DNA of 64,000 bases. It comes from an uncultured Flavobacteriaceae bacterium (GTDB lineage: Bacteria > Bacteroidota > Bacteroidia > Flavobacteriales > Flavobacteriaceae). Positions within the stretch are counted from its first letter, which is position 1. Each line of letters opens with the position of its first letter. The stretch covers positions 82,796 through 146,795 of the forward strand of contig CANMXP010000013.1 in NCBI GenBank assembly GCA_947501845.1. Direction: 5' to 3'. Positions 1 through 9,137 of the stretch are shown one piece after another. A program made the position numbers and the translations under genes. Below the pieces are notes generated by a model. That model was not told the DNA's origin. It searched no databases and saw nothing but the letters and a program-made list of their open reading frames with translations.

Positions 1-1235
1 GGTCTGAACGCGATGGCTGGGCACATTTTTACTTGTATGATTCTAATGGCAAACTAAAACGCCAAGTAACTTCTGGGTCTTACCATGCAAACCGGTTTAT
101 TAATTTAGATGAGAAAGCACGGGTACTTTATTTTACGGCAAATGGTGTTCCTAAAAACCAAGACCCCTATTACGAACATTTGCACCGTATTAATCTGGAT
201 GGTTCTGGCTTACGAAATGTTAATTCTGGAGATTATAATACTGAAACAAGTATGGCCGACTCCAACAGATATTTTGTGAGTAACTACTCTAGGGTTAATA
301 CCATACCAAAATCTGAATTGCGGAATAATAACGGTACAGTAATTATGAATTTGGAAGAAGCTGATTTATCCCAGCTCTTTAATACTGGATACCAATTCCC
401 TGAACCTTTTAAGGTGAAAGCAGATGACGGTATTACCGATATTTACGGTGTGATGTACAAGCCTTTTAACTTTGATGAAACAATGCATTATCCTTTATTA
501 GAATATGTGTACCCTGGCCCACAAACTGAAGCGGTAAATAAATCTTTTTCGGTTAGAATGGACAGACTGGACCGCATGGCACAAGTGGGATTTGTAGTCA
601 TAACATTAGGAAATAGGGGTGGTCACCCCAATCGCTCAAAATGGTATCATAATTATGGATATGGAAATCTTAGGGATTACGGTTTGGCAGATAAAAAATA
701 TGTAGCCGAGCAATTAGCTAAAACACACCCTTATATTAACATCGATAAAGTTGGTATTTACGGGCATTCTGGAGGAGGCTTCATGTCTACCGCTGCCATG
801 TTAGTATATCCAGATTTTTTTAAAGCAGCAGTTTCTTCTGCTGGAAATCATGATAATTCCATTTATAACAGTTGGTGGAGCGAAACACATCATGGTGTTA
901 AAGAAAAAAAGGATGCCGATAATAATATTTCTTACGAATATACCATTGATAAGAATCAGTCTTTAGCATCCAACCTAAAGGGCCACCTTATGTTAATTAC
1001 TGGAGACATAGATAATAATGTACACCCTGGAGGTACAATTAGAATGGCTAATGCTCTAATTAAAGCCAATAAACGATTCGATTTTATGATAATGCCAGGG
1101 CAACGTCATGGTTTTGGGAATATGACGGAATATTCCTTTTGGCTTAGAGCAGATCATTTTAGTAAACATTTATTGGGCAAAGAAGCTACCAATATCGATA
1201 TTGTGGAAATGAACAGAGATAAGCCTAAAAAATAG
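1..1235 (+). CDS. S9 family prolyl oligopeptidase / dipeptidyl peptidase IV (C-terminal part)
   Basis: The gene enters from the left edge; the frame is open from base 3 (first residues SERDGWAHFYLYD, a typical blade of the DPP IV beta-propeller), so the TTG at 33 is not a true start. What remains is the end of the propeller and the whole alpha/beta-hydrolase domain. The catalytic serine lies in GHSGGG (codon 768-770), the acid in GDIDNNV (Asp codon 1011-1013) and the histidine in GQRHGFG (codon 1107-1109), so the triad is intact. Family members are secreted or periplasmic exopeptidases that remove N-terminal dipeptides. The first glycine-rich motif is GHSGGG rather than the usual GWSYGG of DPP IV, which fits a bacterial subgroup. 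Family assignment is firm; exact substrate preference is not visible. Confidence 0.9.
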   Translation, partial: SERDGWAHFYLYDSNGKLKRQVTSGSYHANRFINLDEKARVLYFTANGVPKNQDPYYEHLHRINLDGSGLRNVNSGDYNTETSMADSNRYFVSNYSRVNTIPKSELRNNNGTVIMNLEEADLSQLFNTGYQFPEPFKVKADDGITDIYGVMYKPFNFDETMHYPLLEYVYPGPQTEAVNKSFSVRMDRLDRMAQVGFVVITLGNRGGHPNRSKWYHNYGYGNLRDYGLADKKYVAEQLAKTHPYINIDKVGIYGHSGGGFMSTAAMLVYPDFFKAAVSSAGNHDNSIYNSWWSETHHGVKEKKDADNNISYEYTIDKNQSLASNLKGHLMLITGDIDNNVHPGGTIRMANALIKANKRFDFMIMPGQRHGFGNMTEYSFWLRADHFSKHLLGKEATNIDIVEMNRDKPKK

Positions 1236-1254
1236 GAAGCACTTTCTGCCAATG

Positions 1255-1290
1255 AAAAAAGCCATGTTATTTTAAATAACATGGCTTCTT
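1255..1290. terminator. bidirectional Rho-independent terminator
   Basis: A perfect 12-bp inverted repeat (gccatgttattt, 1261-1272, with its complement 1274-1285) is flanked by six A on the left and a T-rich stretch on the right. It lies between the ends of the convergent peptidase gene and hppA and can serve both. Confidence 0.85.
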
Positions 1291-1312
1291 AGTTAGTATA
1301 GTTGAATTTAGT

Positions 1313-3625
1313 TTAGTTAGCTCTTTTAAGTGTTTTAGCAACAACAGCAGCGTTTTCATAAGCTATAGTAGCATCTTCAGCAACAACCTCTTTAACAAGC
1401 TTATTAGCTTCTTTTGTTTGAACGGCGTTAACAGTAAGGTCTTTTTCTGATGCCTGGTTAACAACAACTTCGGTAGCTGCTTTTTCTTCAACGTATGCCG
1501 CAACACCCTCTGATGTTAAAGCAATACTTGGCGCAATAACCAATGCTACAACCGACATTAATTTTAATAAGATATTTAAAGAAGGCCCTGAAGTATCTTT
1601 AAAAGGATCTCCAACAGTATCACCTACAACAGCTGCTTTATGGGCATCTGTTCCTTTTCTACCTTGTTCTTCAATAGTTTTCTTGGCATTATCCCAAGCG
1701 CCCCCTGCGTTAGATTGGAAAATAGCCATAAGTACGCCACAGGTTGTAACACCTGCAAGTAATCCTCCTAACATTTCTGCACCACCAATAAATCCTACCG
1801 CCACAGGTACTGCAATAGCTAAAAGCCCAGGGAATACCATTTCTTTAATAGACGCTTTTGTAGAAATATCTACACATTTATCATATTCTGCATATCCATC
1901 TGCAGCATCAAATATTTTTCTATCAGCTTCAGAAGCTTTCGACATGTCTGAATCATATTTACGCATCACTTCCAGAGCGGCTTTTAATTGCGGAATGTCT
2001 CTAAATTGACGACGCACTTCTTCAATCATAGCCATTGCTGCCCGACCAACAGCATTCATAGACAATGCCGAAAACACAAACGGCAGCATGCCTCCTACTA
2101 ACAAACCTGCCATAATTTTAGGTTGAGACACATCAATAGCAGTCACATTTGCTGTCTTCATAAAAGCTGCAAACAACGCCAAGGCTGTTAATGCAGCAGA
2201 AGCGATGGCAAAACCTTTACCAATCGCAGCCGTTGTGTTACCTACGGCATCCAGCTTATCGGTACGTTCGCGAACTTCACTTGGCAACTCTGCCATTTCA
2301 GCAATACCACCTGCATTATCAGAAATTGGCCCATAAGCATCAACAGCTAATTGTATTCCTGTATTTGCTAACATACCAACAGCAGCAATAGCAATACCAT
2401 ATAAACCAGCATAATGGTGCGATACTAAAATAGCCGCAGCAATTAATATAATAGGAATTGCAGTAGACATCATACCTATACCTAAACCAGCTATAATGTT
2501 TGTAGCTGCTCCAGTTTCAGATTGTTTTACTATAGAATTAACAGGTTTCTTTCCTGTTCCTGTATAATATTCGGTAACTTTTCCAACAGCTAAACCTGCT
2601 ACCAAACCAGCAATTACTGCTATAAAAACACCTAATGACCCGTGAGGCAAACCTGTAGTCCCCGAAAGCATAGCGTCAATTATAAAATAAGATGCTATAA
2701 CCATTAAACCTGCCGAACCAAATTCGCCAATATTTAAAGCTGTTTGTGGATTTCCACCATCTTTTACTCTTACAAAAAATGTTCCTATAATAGACATGAT
2801 AATACCAACAGCAGCTAATACCAACGGTAAATACACAGCTCCTAAACCATTAAAATCTGGTGTTAAAATAAAAGCGCCCAATACCATGGTTCCAATAATA
2901 GAACCTACATACGATTCGAATAAATCGGCTCCCATACCAGCTACATCACCTACATTATCACCTACATTATCTGCAATAGTCGCAGGATTTAAAGGATGAT
3001 CCTCAGGAATTCCTGCTTCCACTTTACCAACTAAATCGGCTCCAACATCGGCTGCTTTGGTGTAAATACCACCGCCTACACGAGCAAATAACGCTATAGA
3101 CGATGCTCCAAGAGAAAACCCTGATAATACATTAAGAACTTCGTTAATGCCCCAGCCCATTTCACTGTAAATCATAAATAAACCACTCAATCCTAAAACG
3201 CCTAAGCCTACAACACCAAGCCCCATAACAGCACCACCAGCAAAAGCAACTTCCAGAGCCTTACCTAATGAGGTCCTCGCTGCACTCGTAGTCCTTACAT
3301 TTGCCTTTGTAGCAACTTTCATACCTATAAACCCGGCTAATGCAGAACAAATAGCTCCAACAATAAAAGATACAGCAACCATACCATTAGATCCCGTTTC
3401 CGAACTTCCTTTAAAATATAGTAGAACTGCAACAGCTATTACAAATACCGATAAAATTTTGTATTCTGCCTTTAAAAAAGACATCGCACCATCTGCAATG
3501 TTCTTAGCAATTCTAATCATTTTTTCATCGCCCTGATCTTGTTTGGACACCCAGGCACTTTTTACAAAGACATAGGCTAACGCTATGATCCCAAACACTG
3601 GTAAAAATTTCACTATTAATTCCAT
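1313..3625 (-). CDS. hppA: K+-dependent membrane-bound ion-translocating pyrophosphatase
   Basis: This is a 770-residue polytopic membrane protein that couples pyrophosphate hydrolysis to H+ and/or Na+ pumping. The substrate-binding signature [11 protein letters not shown] is at residues 193-203, followed by the acidic DNVGDNVGD segment. At residues 462-470 the motif is GNTTAAIGK: Ala and Gly at the two diagnostic positions are those of K+-dependent enzymes (K+-independent ones carry Lys and Thr). Whether the pumped ion is H+ or Na+ cannot be decided by eye. After the usual end of the fold (about residue 703) there is an extra tail of roughly 65 residues rich in Ala, Glu, Lys and Val, not part of the core family. 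A soluble pyrophosphatase gene lies 535 bases upstream on the same strand. Confidence 0.95.
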   Translation of the reverse strand: MELIVKFLPVFGIIALAYVFVKSAWVSKQDQGDEKMIRIAKNIADGAMSFLKAEYKILSVFVIAVAVLLYFKGSSETGSNGMVAVSFIVGAICSALAGFIGMKVATKANVRTTSAARTSLGKALEVAFAGGAVMGLGVVGLGVLGLSGLFMIYSEMGWGINEVLNVLSGFSLGASSIALFARVGGGIYTKAADVGADLVGKVEAGIPEDHPLNPATIADNVGDNVGDVAGMGADLFESYVGSIIGTMVLGAFILTPDFNGLGAVYLPLVLAAVGIIMSIIGTFFVRVKDGGNPQTALNIGEFGSAGLMVIASYFIIDAMLSGTTGLPHGSLGVFIAVIAGLVAGLAVGKVTEYYTGTGKKPVNSIVKQSETGAATNIIAGLGIGMMSTAIPIILIAAAILVSHHYAGLYGIAIAAVGMLANTGIQLAVDAYGPISDNAGGIAEMAELPSEVRERTDKLDAVGNTTAAIGKGFAIASAALTALALFAAFMKTANVTAIDVSQPKIMAGLLVGGMLPFVFSALSMNAVGRAAMAMIEEVRRQFRDIPQLKAALEVMRKYDSDMSKASEADRKIFDAADGYAEYDKCVDISTKASIKEMVFPGLLAIAVPVAVGFIGGAEMLGGLLAGVTTCGVLMAIFQSNAGGAWDNAKKTIEEQGRKGTDAHKAAVVGDTVGDPFKDTSGPSLNILLKLMSVVALVIAPSIALTSEGVAAYVEEKAATEVVVNQASEKDLTVNAVQTKEANKLVKEVVAEDATIAYENAAVVAKTLKRAN

Positions 3626-3706
3626 ATTAATTAGTTCTTTATTGGTTATTATTTTTTAACGGAGCTAAAAATAGGAAAATATAAGTGATAAAAAAAGCCC
3701 CTATTA

Positions 3707-3754
3707 ATTAAAGATAATATATTTAAATCCCTGTTTAAATATATTATCTTTAAT
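3707..3754. repeat. long perfect AT-only inverted repeat upstream of hppA
   Basis: Bases 3707-3727 and 3734-3754 are perfect reverse complements (21 bp) around a 6-base loop (tccctg). The arms contain almost only A and T. It sits about 80 bases before the hppA start codon. It could be a structured 5' leader, a protein-binding palindrome or the trace of a small element. No function can be assigned. Confidence 0.7.
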
Positions 3755-3939
3755 ACAATGATATATGTTAGTTTTTTCTTGTTTATTTCAATGAAATTGT
3801 GTTATAAATCCCAATCAAAAAAGGCTGTTTTTAATAATGAGATTTCTTAAAAAAAGAAAAAATCTTACTAATCTCAAAGTACAGTTGGTTATTGTGCTTT
3901 AATTATATTCCAAATGCTTCTTGCCCTAAAATTGGGAAC

Positions 3940-3970
3940 AAAAAAACCATCTTAAAATTAAGATGGTTTA
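3940..3970 (-). terminator. Rho-independent terminator downstream of ppa
   Basis: The arms aaaccatctta (3944-3954) and taagatggttt (3959-3969) form an 11-bp stem with a 4-base loop. Read on the minus strand it is followed by a run of seven T, the expected U-tract. It lies about 190 bases beyond the ppa stop codon, after the hairpin repeat element. Confidence 0.75.
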
Positions 3971-3984
3971 TTATAAACTTTATG

Positions 3985-4142
3985 AACTCATTATGACTTT
4001 TTGTATTTAACCGAAAATGAGATAAAATTAGTTCAGATGAGGCTCTTTTTAAAATGCATAGCAGCGACACGCATGAGAAAAGTAACGAAATAAGAACGAA
4101 TTTTAGCCGTTTTTTAGGACATAGAAAAAGTCAAGATGAGTT
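3985..4142. repeat. 158-bp MITE-like element with imperfect terminal inverted repeats
   Basis: The outer 18 bases of each end match in inverted orientation at 16 of 18 positions (aactcattatgacttttt at 3985-4002; complement of aactcatcttgacttttt at 4125-4142). The similarity continues inward with mismatches for about 55 bases, so the whole element can fold into one long imperfect hairpin around a core of about 45 bases. No open reading frame is present and no clear target-site duplication is seen. It fills the gap between the ppa stop and its terminator. Confidence 0.6.
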
Positions 4143-4160
4143 CTATATAAAAATTTTTGA

Positions 4161-4688
4161 CTAAATAGTAAACGTTCTTTTTTTCTTGTGCTCGCTATTC
4201 TCATATCTCTGCACACATTCATGATAAATCTTAGCAGCTTCTTCTGCATTTCCCCACCCGCCAGTATCAACTTTTTTCTTTTCTAAGTCTTTATATACTT
4301 GAAAAAAATGTTCTATTTCTTTTAACCTATGCGGGTTTAAATCTGCTATATCTTTATTATTACTCCAAATTGGATCTGAAACCGGTACACAAATAATTTT
4401 TTCATCAGGTCCTTTTTCATCAGTCATATGGAATACTCCAATTGGTCTTACTTCCATAACAACCATAGGATATGTTGGTTCTGTACCCATAACCAATACA
4501 TCTAATGGATCTTGATCCAAAGCCAATGTTTCTGGGATAAAACCGTAATCTCCTGGATACATCATGGATGAAAACAACATACGGTCGAAACGAATTTTAT
4601 TTAGTGTAAAATCATATTCATATTTATTTCTACTTCCTTTGGGTATTTCTATTAATACGTCAAATGTCAAATCTTTTTTCTTAGTCAT
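4161..4688 (-). CDS. ppa: inorganic pyrophosphatase, family I
   Basis: This 175-residue cytoplasmic enzyme hydrolyses pyrophosphate to phosphate. The family signature DQDPLDV is at residues 58-64 and supplies the metal-binding aspartates; upstream PGDYGFIP and downstream lysine/tyrosine residues also fit. The length equals the usual prokaryotic family I size. The ATG start is preceded closely by a good TAnnTTTG promoter box. Together with hppA it gives the cell two routes to dispose of PPi, one that saves energy as an ion gradient and one that does not. Confidence 0.96.
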   Translation of the reverse strand: MTKKKDLTFDVLIEIPKGSRNKYEYDFTLNKIRFDRMLFSSMMYPGDYGFIPETLALDQDPLDVLVMGTEPTYPMVVMEVRPIGVFHMTDEKGPDEKIICVPVSDPIWSNNKDIADLNPHRLKEIEHFFQVYKDLEKKKVDTGGWGNAEEAAKIYHECVQRYENSEHKKKRTFTI

Positions 4689-4710
4689 ATTTTATAAATA
4701 TTTAGGGCTG

Positions 4711-4741
4711 CAAAAGTACTGAACGCTTAGGCTTTAAGCAA
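4711..4741 (-). promoter_or_regulatory. predicted Bacteroidota-type promoter of ppa
   Basis: On the minus strand the -7 box TACTTTTG (4718-4711) fits TAnnTTTG exactly and a TTG (4741-4739) lies 20 bases upstream. The ppa ATG follows 22 bases after the -7 box, giving a short leader. Confidence 0.55.
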
Positions 4742-4814
4742 CAAAATCAGGTTGTTTTATATTAAATATTCCATATCTTGTGCTCGACTAATTCAAATAA
4801 TATAACCAAAGACT

Positions 4815-7049
4815 ATGAGACTTTTTCTTTTTGCATGCTTAACCCTGTTTTCTATATCACCTATTAGCTCACAGACACAACCCTGGCAAGGTAAATTTGA
4901 ACCTATCGACAACCTCATCAAACCTCCAAATACCTACAGGACGGCCAGTGGAGCTCCTGGAAAAGATTATTGGCAACAACGTGCTAATTATAAAATAAAA
5001 GCAACCCTTAATGAAAGTAACAATACTATTTCTGGAGAAGAAACCATTACTTACTATAATAATTCGCCAGACGATTTAAGCTATCTATGGATACAGCTCG
5101 AACAAAATGTCAACAAAAAAGGCAATGAAGATTTTGGAGGCATCAACAATAACATAAAAGACGGCATAACCACTAGGCAAATGCAGTTTCTTACCAGAGC
5201 TATAGATTTTCCAGCTGGTTACTCCATTAAACATGTAAAAGATTCCAACGGAAACAACATAAAAACCATGGTTAATAATACCATGATGAAGGTTAAATTG
5301 AATGCACTCCTTAAATCGGGTGAATCTACAAGTTTTTCAATAGCATGGTCTTATCCTATAACAGATAGAAGCATGTATTTATTATCACGTGAAGGCTATG
5401 AATATTTCCCATCTGATGGCAATACGGTTTATCTGATTGCACACTGGTTTCCTAGAATGGCCGTTTATAACGATACCGAAGGTTGGCAGAATCAGCAATT
5501 TCAAAAACTTGGAGAGTTTGCTTTGGAATTTGGTGACTACGACGTTGAAATTACGGTACCAGAAGACCATATTGTAGCAGCTACTGGCTTGCTTCAAAAT
5601 AGCGAGTCTGTATTAACCAAAGCGCAACGTAAACGTATGGATGAAGCTCGAAAATCTTTTGAAAAACCAGTCATGATTATTACACAAGCTGAGGCTGAAG
5701 CCAATGAAAAACGGAAATCGAAAAAACAAAAAACATGGCAGTTTAAAGCTAAAAATGTTCGTGATTTTGCCTTTGCATCTTCTCGTAAATTTATGTGGGA
5801 TGCCCAAGTTGTAAAATTACCAACCAATACAGTTATGGCCATGTCTTTTTACCCTAAAGAGGGGTTACCTGTGTGGCAAGAAGAATCTACCAAAGCCGTG
5901 AAGCATGCTTTAGAAGTATATTCTGAAGCGACTTTCGATTATCCTTATCCTGTAGCTATTTCTGTAAACACCTCTAATATTGGCATGGAATTCCCAATGA
6001 TTAGCTTTAATGGTGGACGACCAAAAAATGGCAAAATAAGCCCCGCTGCCAAACAAGGAATGATAGGGACCATCATTCATGAAGTAGGTCATAACTGGTT
6101 TCCGATGATTGTGAGTTCCGATGAACGCAAATGGATGTGGATGGACGAAGGTTTAAATACATTTTTGCATCAAAGAACCGTTGCAGAACGCTATCCTGGC
6201 TTTAATAGCGTAACACCTAAAAGCATTGTGCCGTTTATGAGTGGCGACAAAAATATTTTACGCCCTATTATGACGACTTCAGACAGCGAACTTATGTCTC
6301 AATTTGGTGCTAACTTCTATTTAAAACCAACCGTTGGGCTACAAATGCTTCGTAACTCTATTATTGGGAAAGAATTATTTGACGAAGCCTTTAAAGAATA
6401 CGCCAACCGATGGAAGTACAAACACCCCAATCCTTCCGATTTATTTAGAACCCTTGAAGATGCTACAGCGACCGATCTAGATTGGTTTTTTAGAGGATGG
6501 TTTTTTACTACCGACCATGTAGACATGGAGTTAAGTCATGTCAAGTGGTTTAAAGTATATGAAGAAAACTCAAATATTGAGGATCAAAACAACGTGTCTA
6601 AGGTAAAAATAGAAACCTCGGGCAAAGGTGTTCAATCGTTAGCTAAAGATTTTTCGAGCGGTCCAGAAACCATTACCATGAACACAACTCCTGATGCTGC
6701 GTATGGTCAATTTTTATCACGAATTAATGAGCCTGAATTACGCAAACAACTTTCTGGTAAAAACATTTACGAAATCACCGTTAAAAACGTAGGCGGCCTT
6801 GTTATGCCCGTTAATATTGAATGGGTGTTTGTTGATGGTACTAAAGAAATTAATACCATTCCTGCTGAAGTTTGGCGCAGAAATGAGTACGAAATTCAAA
6901 AAACCTTTATAAAAGAAAAAGAAGTTAAAGAAGTAAATTTAGATCCTAATTTTGAATATGCTGATACCAACAAAGAAAACAATACCTTTCCCAAAGTAAA
7001 TGAACAGTCGGATTTTGATTTATTTAAGGAAAAAAAGGGAAATAATTAA
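4815..7049 (+). CDS. M1 family zinc metallopeptidase, secreted
   Basis: A 744-residue aminopeptidase-N-like protein with an N-terminal signal peptide (MRLFLFACLTLFSISPISSQ). The zinc site is HEVGHNWF at residues 422-429 with the third ligand Glu445 in MDEGLN, the standard HExxH-18-E spacing. The N-terminal beta domain precedes it and a C-terminal region of unclear fold follows. M1 enzymes remove N-terminal residues from peptides; here the location is periplasm or cell surface. The canonical GAMEN exopeptidase motif appears as GMEFPMISFNG (N-terminal to the zinc site), as in other Bacteroidota M1 members. The di-haem peroxidase gene begins 7 bases after its stop, so the two may be co-transcribed. 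Confidence 0.92.
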   Translation: MRLFLFACLTLFSISPISSQTQPWQGKFEPIDNLIKPPNTYRTASGAPGKDYWQQRANYKIKATLNESNNTISGEETITYYNNSPDDLSYLWIQLEQNVNKKGNEDFGGINNNIKDGITTRQMQFLTRAIDFPAGYSIKHVKDSNGNNIKTMVNNTMMKVKLNALLKSGESTSFSIAWSYPITDRSMYLLSREGYEYFPSDGNTVYLIAHWFPRMAVYNDTEGWQNQQFQKLGEFALEFGDYDVEITVPEDHIVAATGLLQNSESVLTKAQRKRMDEARKSFEKPVMIITQAEAEANEKRKSKKQKTWQFKAKNVRDFAFASSRKFMWDAQVVKLPTNTVMAMSFYPKEGLPVWQEESTKAVKHALEVYSEATFDYPYPVAISVNTSNIGMEFPMISFNGGRPKNGKISPAAKQGMIGTIIHEVGHNWFPMIVSSDERKWMWMDEGLNTFLHQRTVAERYPGFNSVTPKSIVPFMSGDKNILRPIMTTSDSELMSQFGANFYLKPTVGLQMLRNSIIGKELFDEAFKEYANRWKYKHPNPSDLFRTLEDATATDLDWFFRGWFFTTDHVDMELSHVKWFKVYEENSNIEDQNNVSKVKIETSGKGVQSLAKDFSSGPETITMNTTPDAAYGQFLSRINEPELRKQLSGKNIYEITVKNVGGLVMPVNIEWVFVDGTKEINTIPAEVWRRNEYEIQKTFIKEKEVKEVNLDPNFEYADTNKENNTFPKVNEQSDFDLFKEKKGNN

Positions 7050-7056
7050 AATAAAA

Positions 7057-8241
7057 ATGAACAACAAGGCTTTGCCTAACATTTATAAAAACACTTTTTT
7101 AGCATTTGTATTGATATTAATTAGTTGTAATGCTAATGATAAAAAAACTGTAGCGGTTACCAAAATAGACCAAAGGGTTAATGCACTTCCTTTAAAAGTT
7201 AAATCGCCCCCCAATAATCCTGCCTCGGCAGAAAAAACCAATTTAGGACGTTTACTTTTTTTCGATCCTATTCTATCGGGCAACAAAGACGTGGCTTGTG
7301 CGACTTGCCATCATCCTACAAATGGTTTTGCGGAGTTTAGAGATTTATCTATTGGTGTAAATGGCAAAGGGTTTGGCAATAAACGTGTTTTTAAAATGCC
7401 AAATAAAATTCCTTTTGTTAAACGAAACGCTCACACTGTTTTAAACACTGCTTTTAATGGTATTGATTCCTTAAATCATTATAACCCAGAAAAATCCCCT
7501 ATGTTTTGGGACAACCGTGTTACCAGCTTAGAAGCTCAGGCCATAGAACCCATAAAAGCCATGGAAGAAATGCGTGGCCTAAACTATTCTGAAACTGAAA
7601 TTTTAGTAGAAGTTGTATCTCGACTGGAAGCCATTCCAGAATATAAAAAACTATTCGGGCAAGTATTTAAAGGAGAAAACGCGATAACTATTGAAAATAT
7701 AGGTAAGGCTATTGCTGCTTACGAAAGAACTTTAGTCACCAACAATTCACGTTTCGACAAATATATGCGCGGTGATGCCAATGCCATATCTTTATCTGAA
7801 AAAGAAGGTTTTAAAGTATTTATAGAAGCGGGCTGTATTAATTGCCATAACGGCCCTATGTTTTCCGATTATAAGATCCATGTCTTAAGTGTTCCAGAAA
7901 ACGACAAACTAACTATGGTTGACGATGGTTTTAAACAACAATTTGGATTCCGAACACCAACGCTTCGCAACTTACGTTTTACAAGTCCCTACATGCACAA
8001 TGGGACCCTACCTACACTAAAAAAAGTTTTAGAGTTTTATGAGGATTTAAAATTCAAAAAAACCAGAAACCCTGAAGTCGGCATTCATCAAATTGATACT
8101 CTAGCTCAAAATTTAACTATGGCCATGAAAGATTTCAATCAAATCATTTCTTTTTTAAACACGTTAAATGACGATGACTTTGATAAAACAGTGCCTGAAA
8201 CTGTACCTAGCGGTTTGATGGTTGGTGGGGATATTGAGTAA
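7057..8241 (+). CDS. di-haem cytochrome c peroxidase / MauG family lipoprotein
   Basis: Two haem c attachment motifs are present, CATCH at residues 81-85 and CINCH at 260-264, in the spacing expected for bacterial di-haem peroxidases. The protein begins with a hydrophobic segment ending in LISC, a lipoprotein signal, so it is probably anchored in the periplasm or outer membrane. The ATG at 7057 is preferred over one at 7000 because it starts the signal sequence directly and avoids overlap with the upstream peptidase. Family members reduce hydrogen peroxide or modify partner proteins; the partner is not evident. Late methionine and Gly-rich segments (GFRTPTLRNLRFTSPYMHNG) are typical for the family. 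Confidence 0.92.
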   Translation: MNNKALPNIYKNTFLAFVLILISCNANDKKTVAVTKIDQRVNALPLKVKSPPNNPASAEKTNLGRLLFFDPILSGNKDVACATCHHPTNGFAEFRDLSIGVNGKGFGNKRVFKMPNKIPFVKRNAHTVLNTAFNGIDSLNHYNPEKSPMFWDNRVTSLEAQAIEPIKAMEEMRGLNYSETEILVEVVSRLEAIPEYKKLFGQVFKGENAITIENIGKAIAAYERTLVTNNSRFDKYMRGDANAISLSEKEGFKVFIEAGCINCHNGPMFSDYKIHVLSVPENDKLTMVDDGFKQQFGFRTPTLRNLRFTSPYMHNGTLPTLKKVLEFYEDLKFKKTRNPEVGIHQIDTLAQNLTMAMKDFNQIISFLNTLNDDDFDKTVPETVPSGLMVGGDIE

Positions 8242-8470
8242 ACAAAGGCTGTGTGCGAGGCTTAAAACTTTGTAATTATTATGCTACTAAACAAATCGTA
8301 CTTACAAATTTTGCAGAGCACCTAATTCGCCTTAATCGGTTTGATTGTCATTCATTATTATTGAGTTGTCTATAACAATAATAAACTCTAAAAATGACTT
8401 TGCCAAACTAAGGTCTAACACTCGTTTGCAACGATTTATTACATCACAGTTTATATAACTAAAATATAAA
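8242..8470. other. intergenic stretch with no gene recognised
   Basis: No open frame of note. The only structure seen is a 9-bp AT inverted repeat (ttattattg 8355-8363, caataataa 8376-8384) with a 12-base loop, which might be a weak terminator for the peroxidase gene. Confidence 0.4.
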
Positions 8471-8573
8471 AACCACATCTTTTTATTCGAGAGTGTCATC
8501 AGTTTTTGTCTTACTCTTATTCTCGTCCGAGTTACAAACTCGAACTAGCATATATGATGACTCAATGGTGGTT
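8471..8573. repeat. nested palindromic element around CGAGTT-ACA-AACTCG
   Basis: Three concentric pairs of complementary segments are seen: aaccac (8471-8476) with gtggtt (8568-8573), gagt-g-tcatca (8491-8501) with tgatgactc (8555-8563), and a central hairpin cgagtt/aactcg (8528-8533 and 8537-8542). This is a non-coding, cruciform-capable element. It resembles dispersed intergenic repeats of flavobacteria, but no second copy lies in this window. Confidence 0.5.
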
Positions 8574-8692
8574 ATTGCTCTTTTAAAGCCCCACATCTCT
8601 TCCTATATATCTACCACCAATATACAGCATGAGCGAGCCCCTATCAATCTGATCCAACGTATAAAAGCCTAATATTTACCCAATAACTGGTA

Positions 8693-8723
8693 TTGAATAC
8701 ACTGTTTTCCATATATAAATTTG
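8693..8723 (+). promoter_or_regulatory. predicted Bacteroidota-type promoter of the small secreted-protein pseudogene
   Basis: TTG at 8693-8695 is followed after 20 bases by TAAATTTG (8716-8723), an exact TAnnTTTG box, 27 bases before the ATG at 8751. Confidence 0.6.
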
Positions 8724-8750
8724 TAGTTATTAATCATAAAATCAATAATC

Positions 8751-9021
8751 ATGAAAAAATTATTATGCACTATCGCTTTATTATTTGCTTTTGTTGGAAC
8801 TTCATTCGGTCAAACTAAAAATAAAAAAGGGAATGTAAAGTTGTTTTAAAGGCTGGTAGTAGCTCTGCTTCAAAAACTTCAAAAACAAATCATTAAAGAC
8901 ATGTAAAAACTATACCAGGCAAGCTCAAAAAGTATCTGGTGCTTCTTATGGTACTTTCAATGGAAAAAAGGGGAATGCCACCAAGGCCAAATCAAGACCA
9001 ACAAAAGCATCTGAACAGTAA
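8751..9021 (+). pseudogene. small secreted protein gene, frameshifted
   Basis: The ATG at 8751 opens a clear signal peptide (MKKLLCTIALLFAFVGTSFG) and then stops after 32 codons at 8847-8849. Restoring one A in the codon before 8840 continues the protein in another frame (VVLKAGSSSASKTSKTNH), and after a second shift a third frame reads AQKVSGASYGTFNGKKGNAT and ends with TAA at 9019-9021. The pieces share a Lys/Ser/Gly/Thr-rich composition, so together they look like one short basic secreted protein broken by two indels. A promoter and a terminator flank it. Alternatives are sequencing errors or two tiny genes. The family is not recognised. Confidence 0.5.
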
Positions 9022-9096
9022 AACCAATGATGTAAAAACGTTTAAAACTAATATCTTTAATCTTTCAGTTAAGGCCATAAAACAAATCGATCACAT

Positions 9097-9133
9097 AAAA
9101 AGCCACATTCCAACAATAAAGTGTGGCTTTTTA
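9097..9133. terminator. bidirectional terminator
   Basis: The arms aaaagccaca and tgtggctttt form an 11-bp stem with a T-run on both strands. It lies between the small pseudogene on the plus strand and the end of the barrel protein gene on the minus strand. Confidence 0.8.
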
Positions 9134-9137
9134 TATT

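Noticed and set aside
1683..2009. 108-codon plus-strand frame inside hppA
   Set aside because: Antisense shadow of the clear hppA gene; low-complexity residues with no signals.
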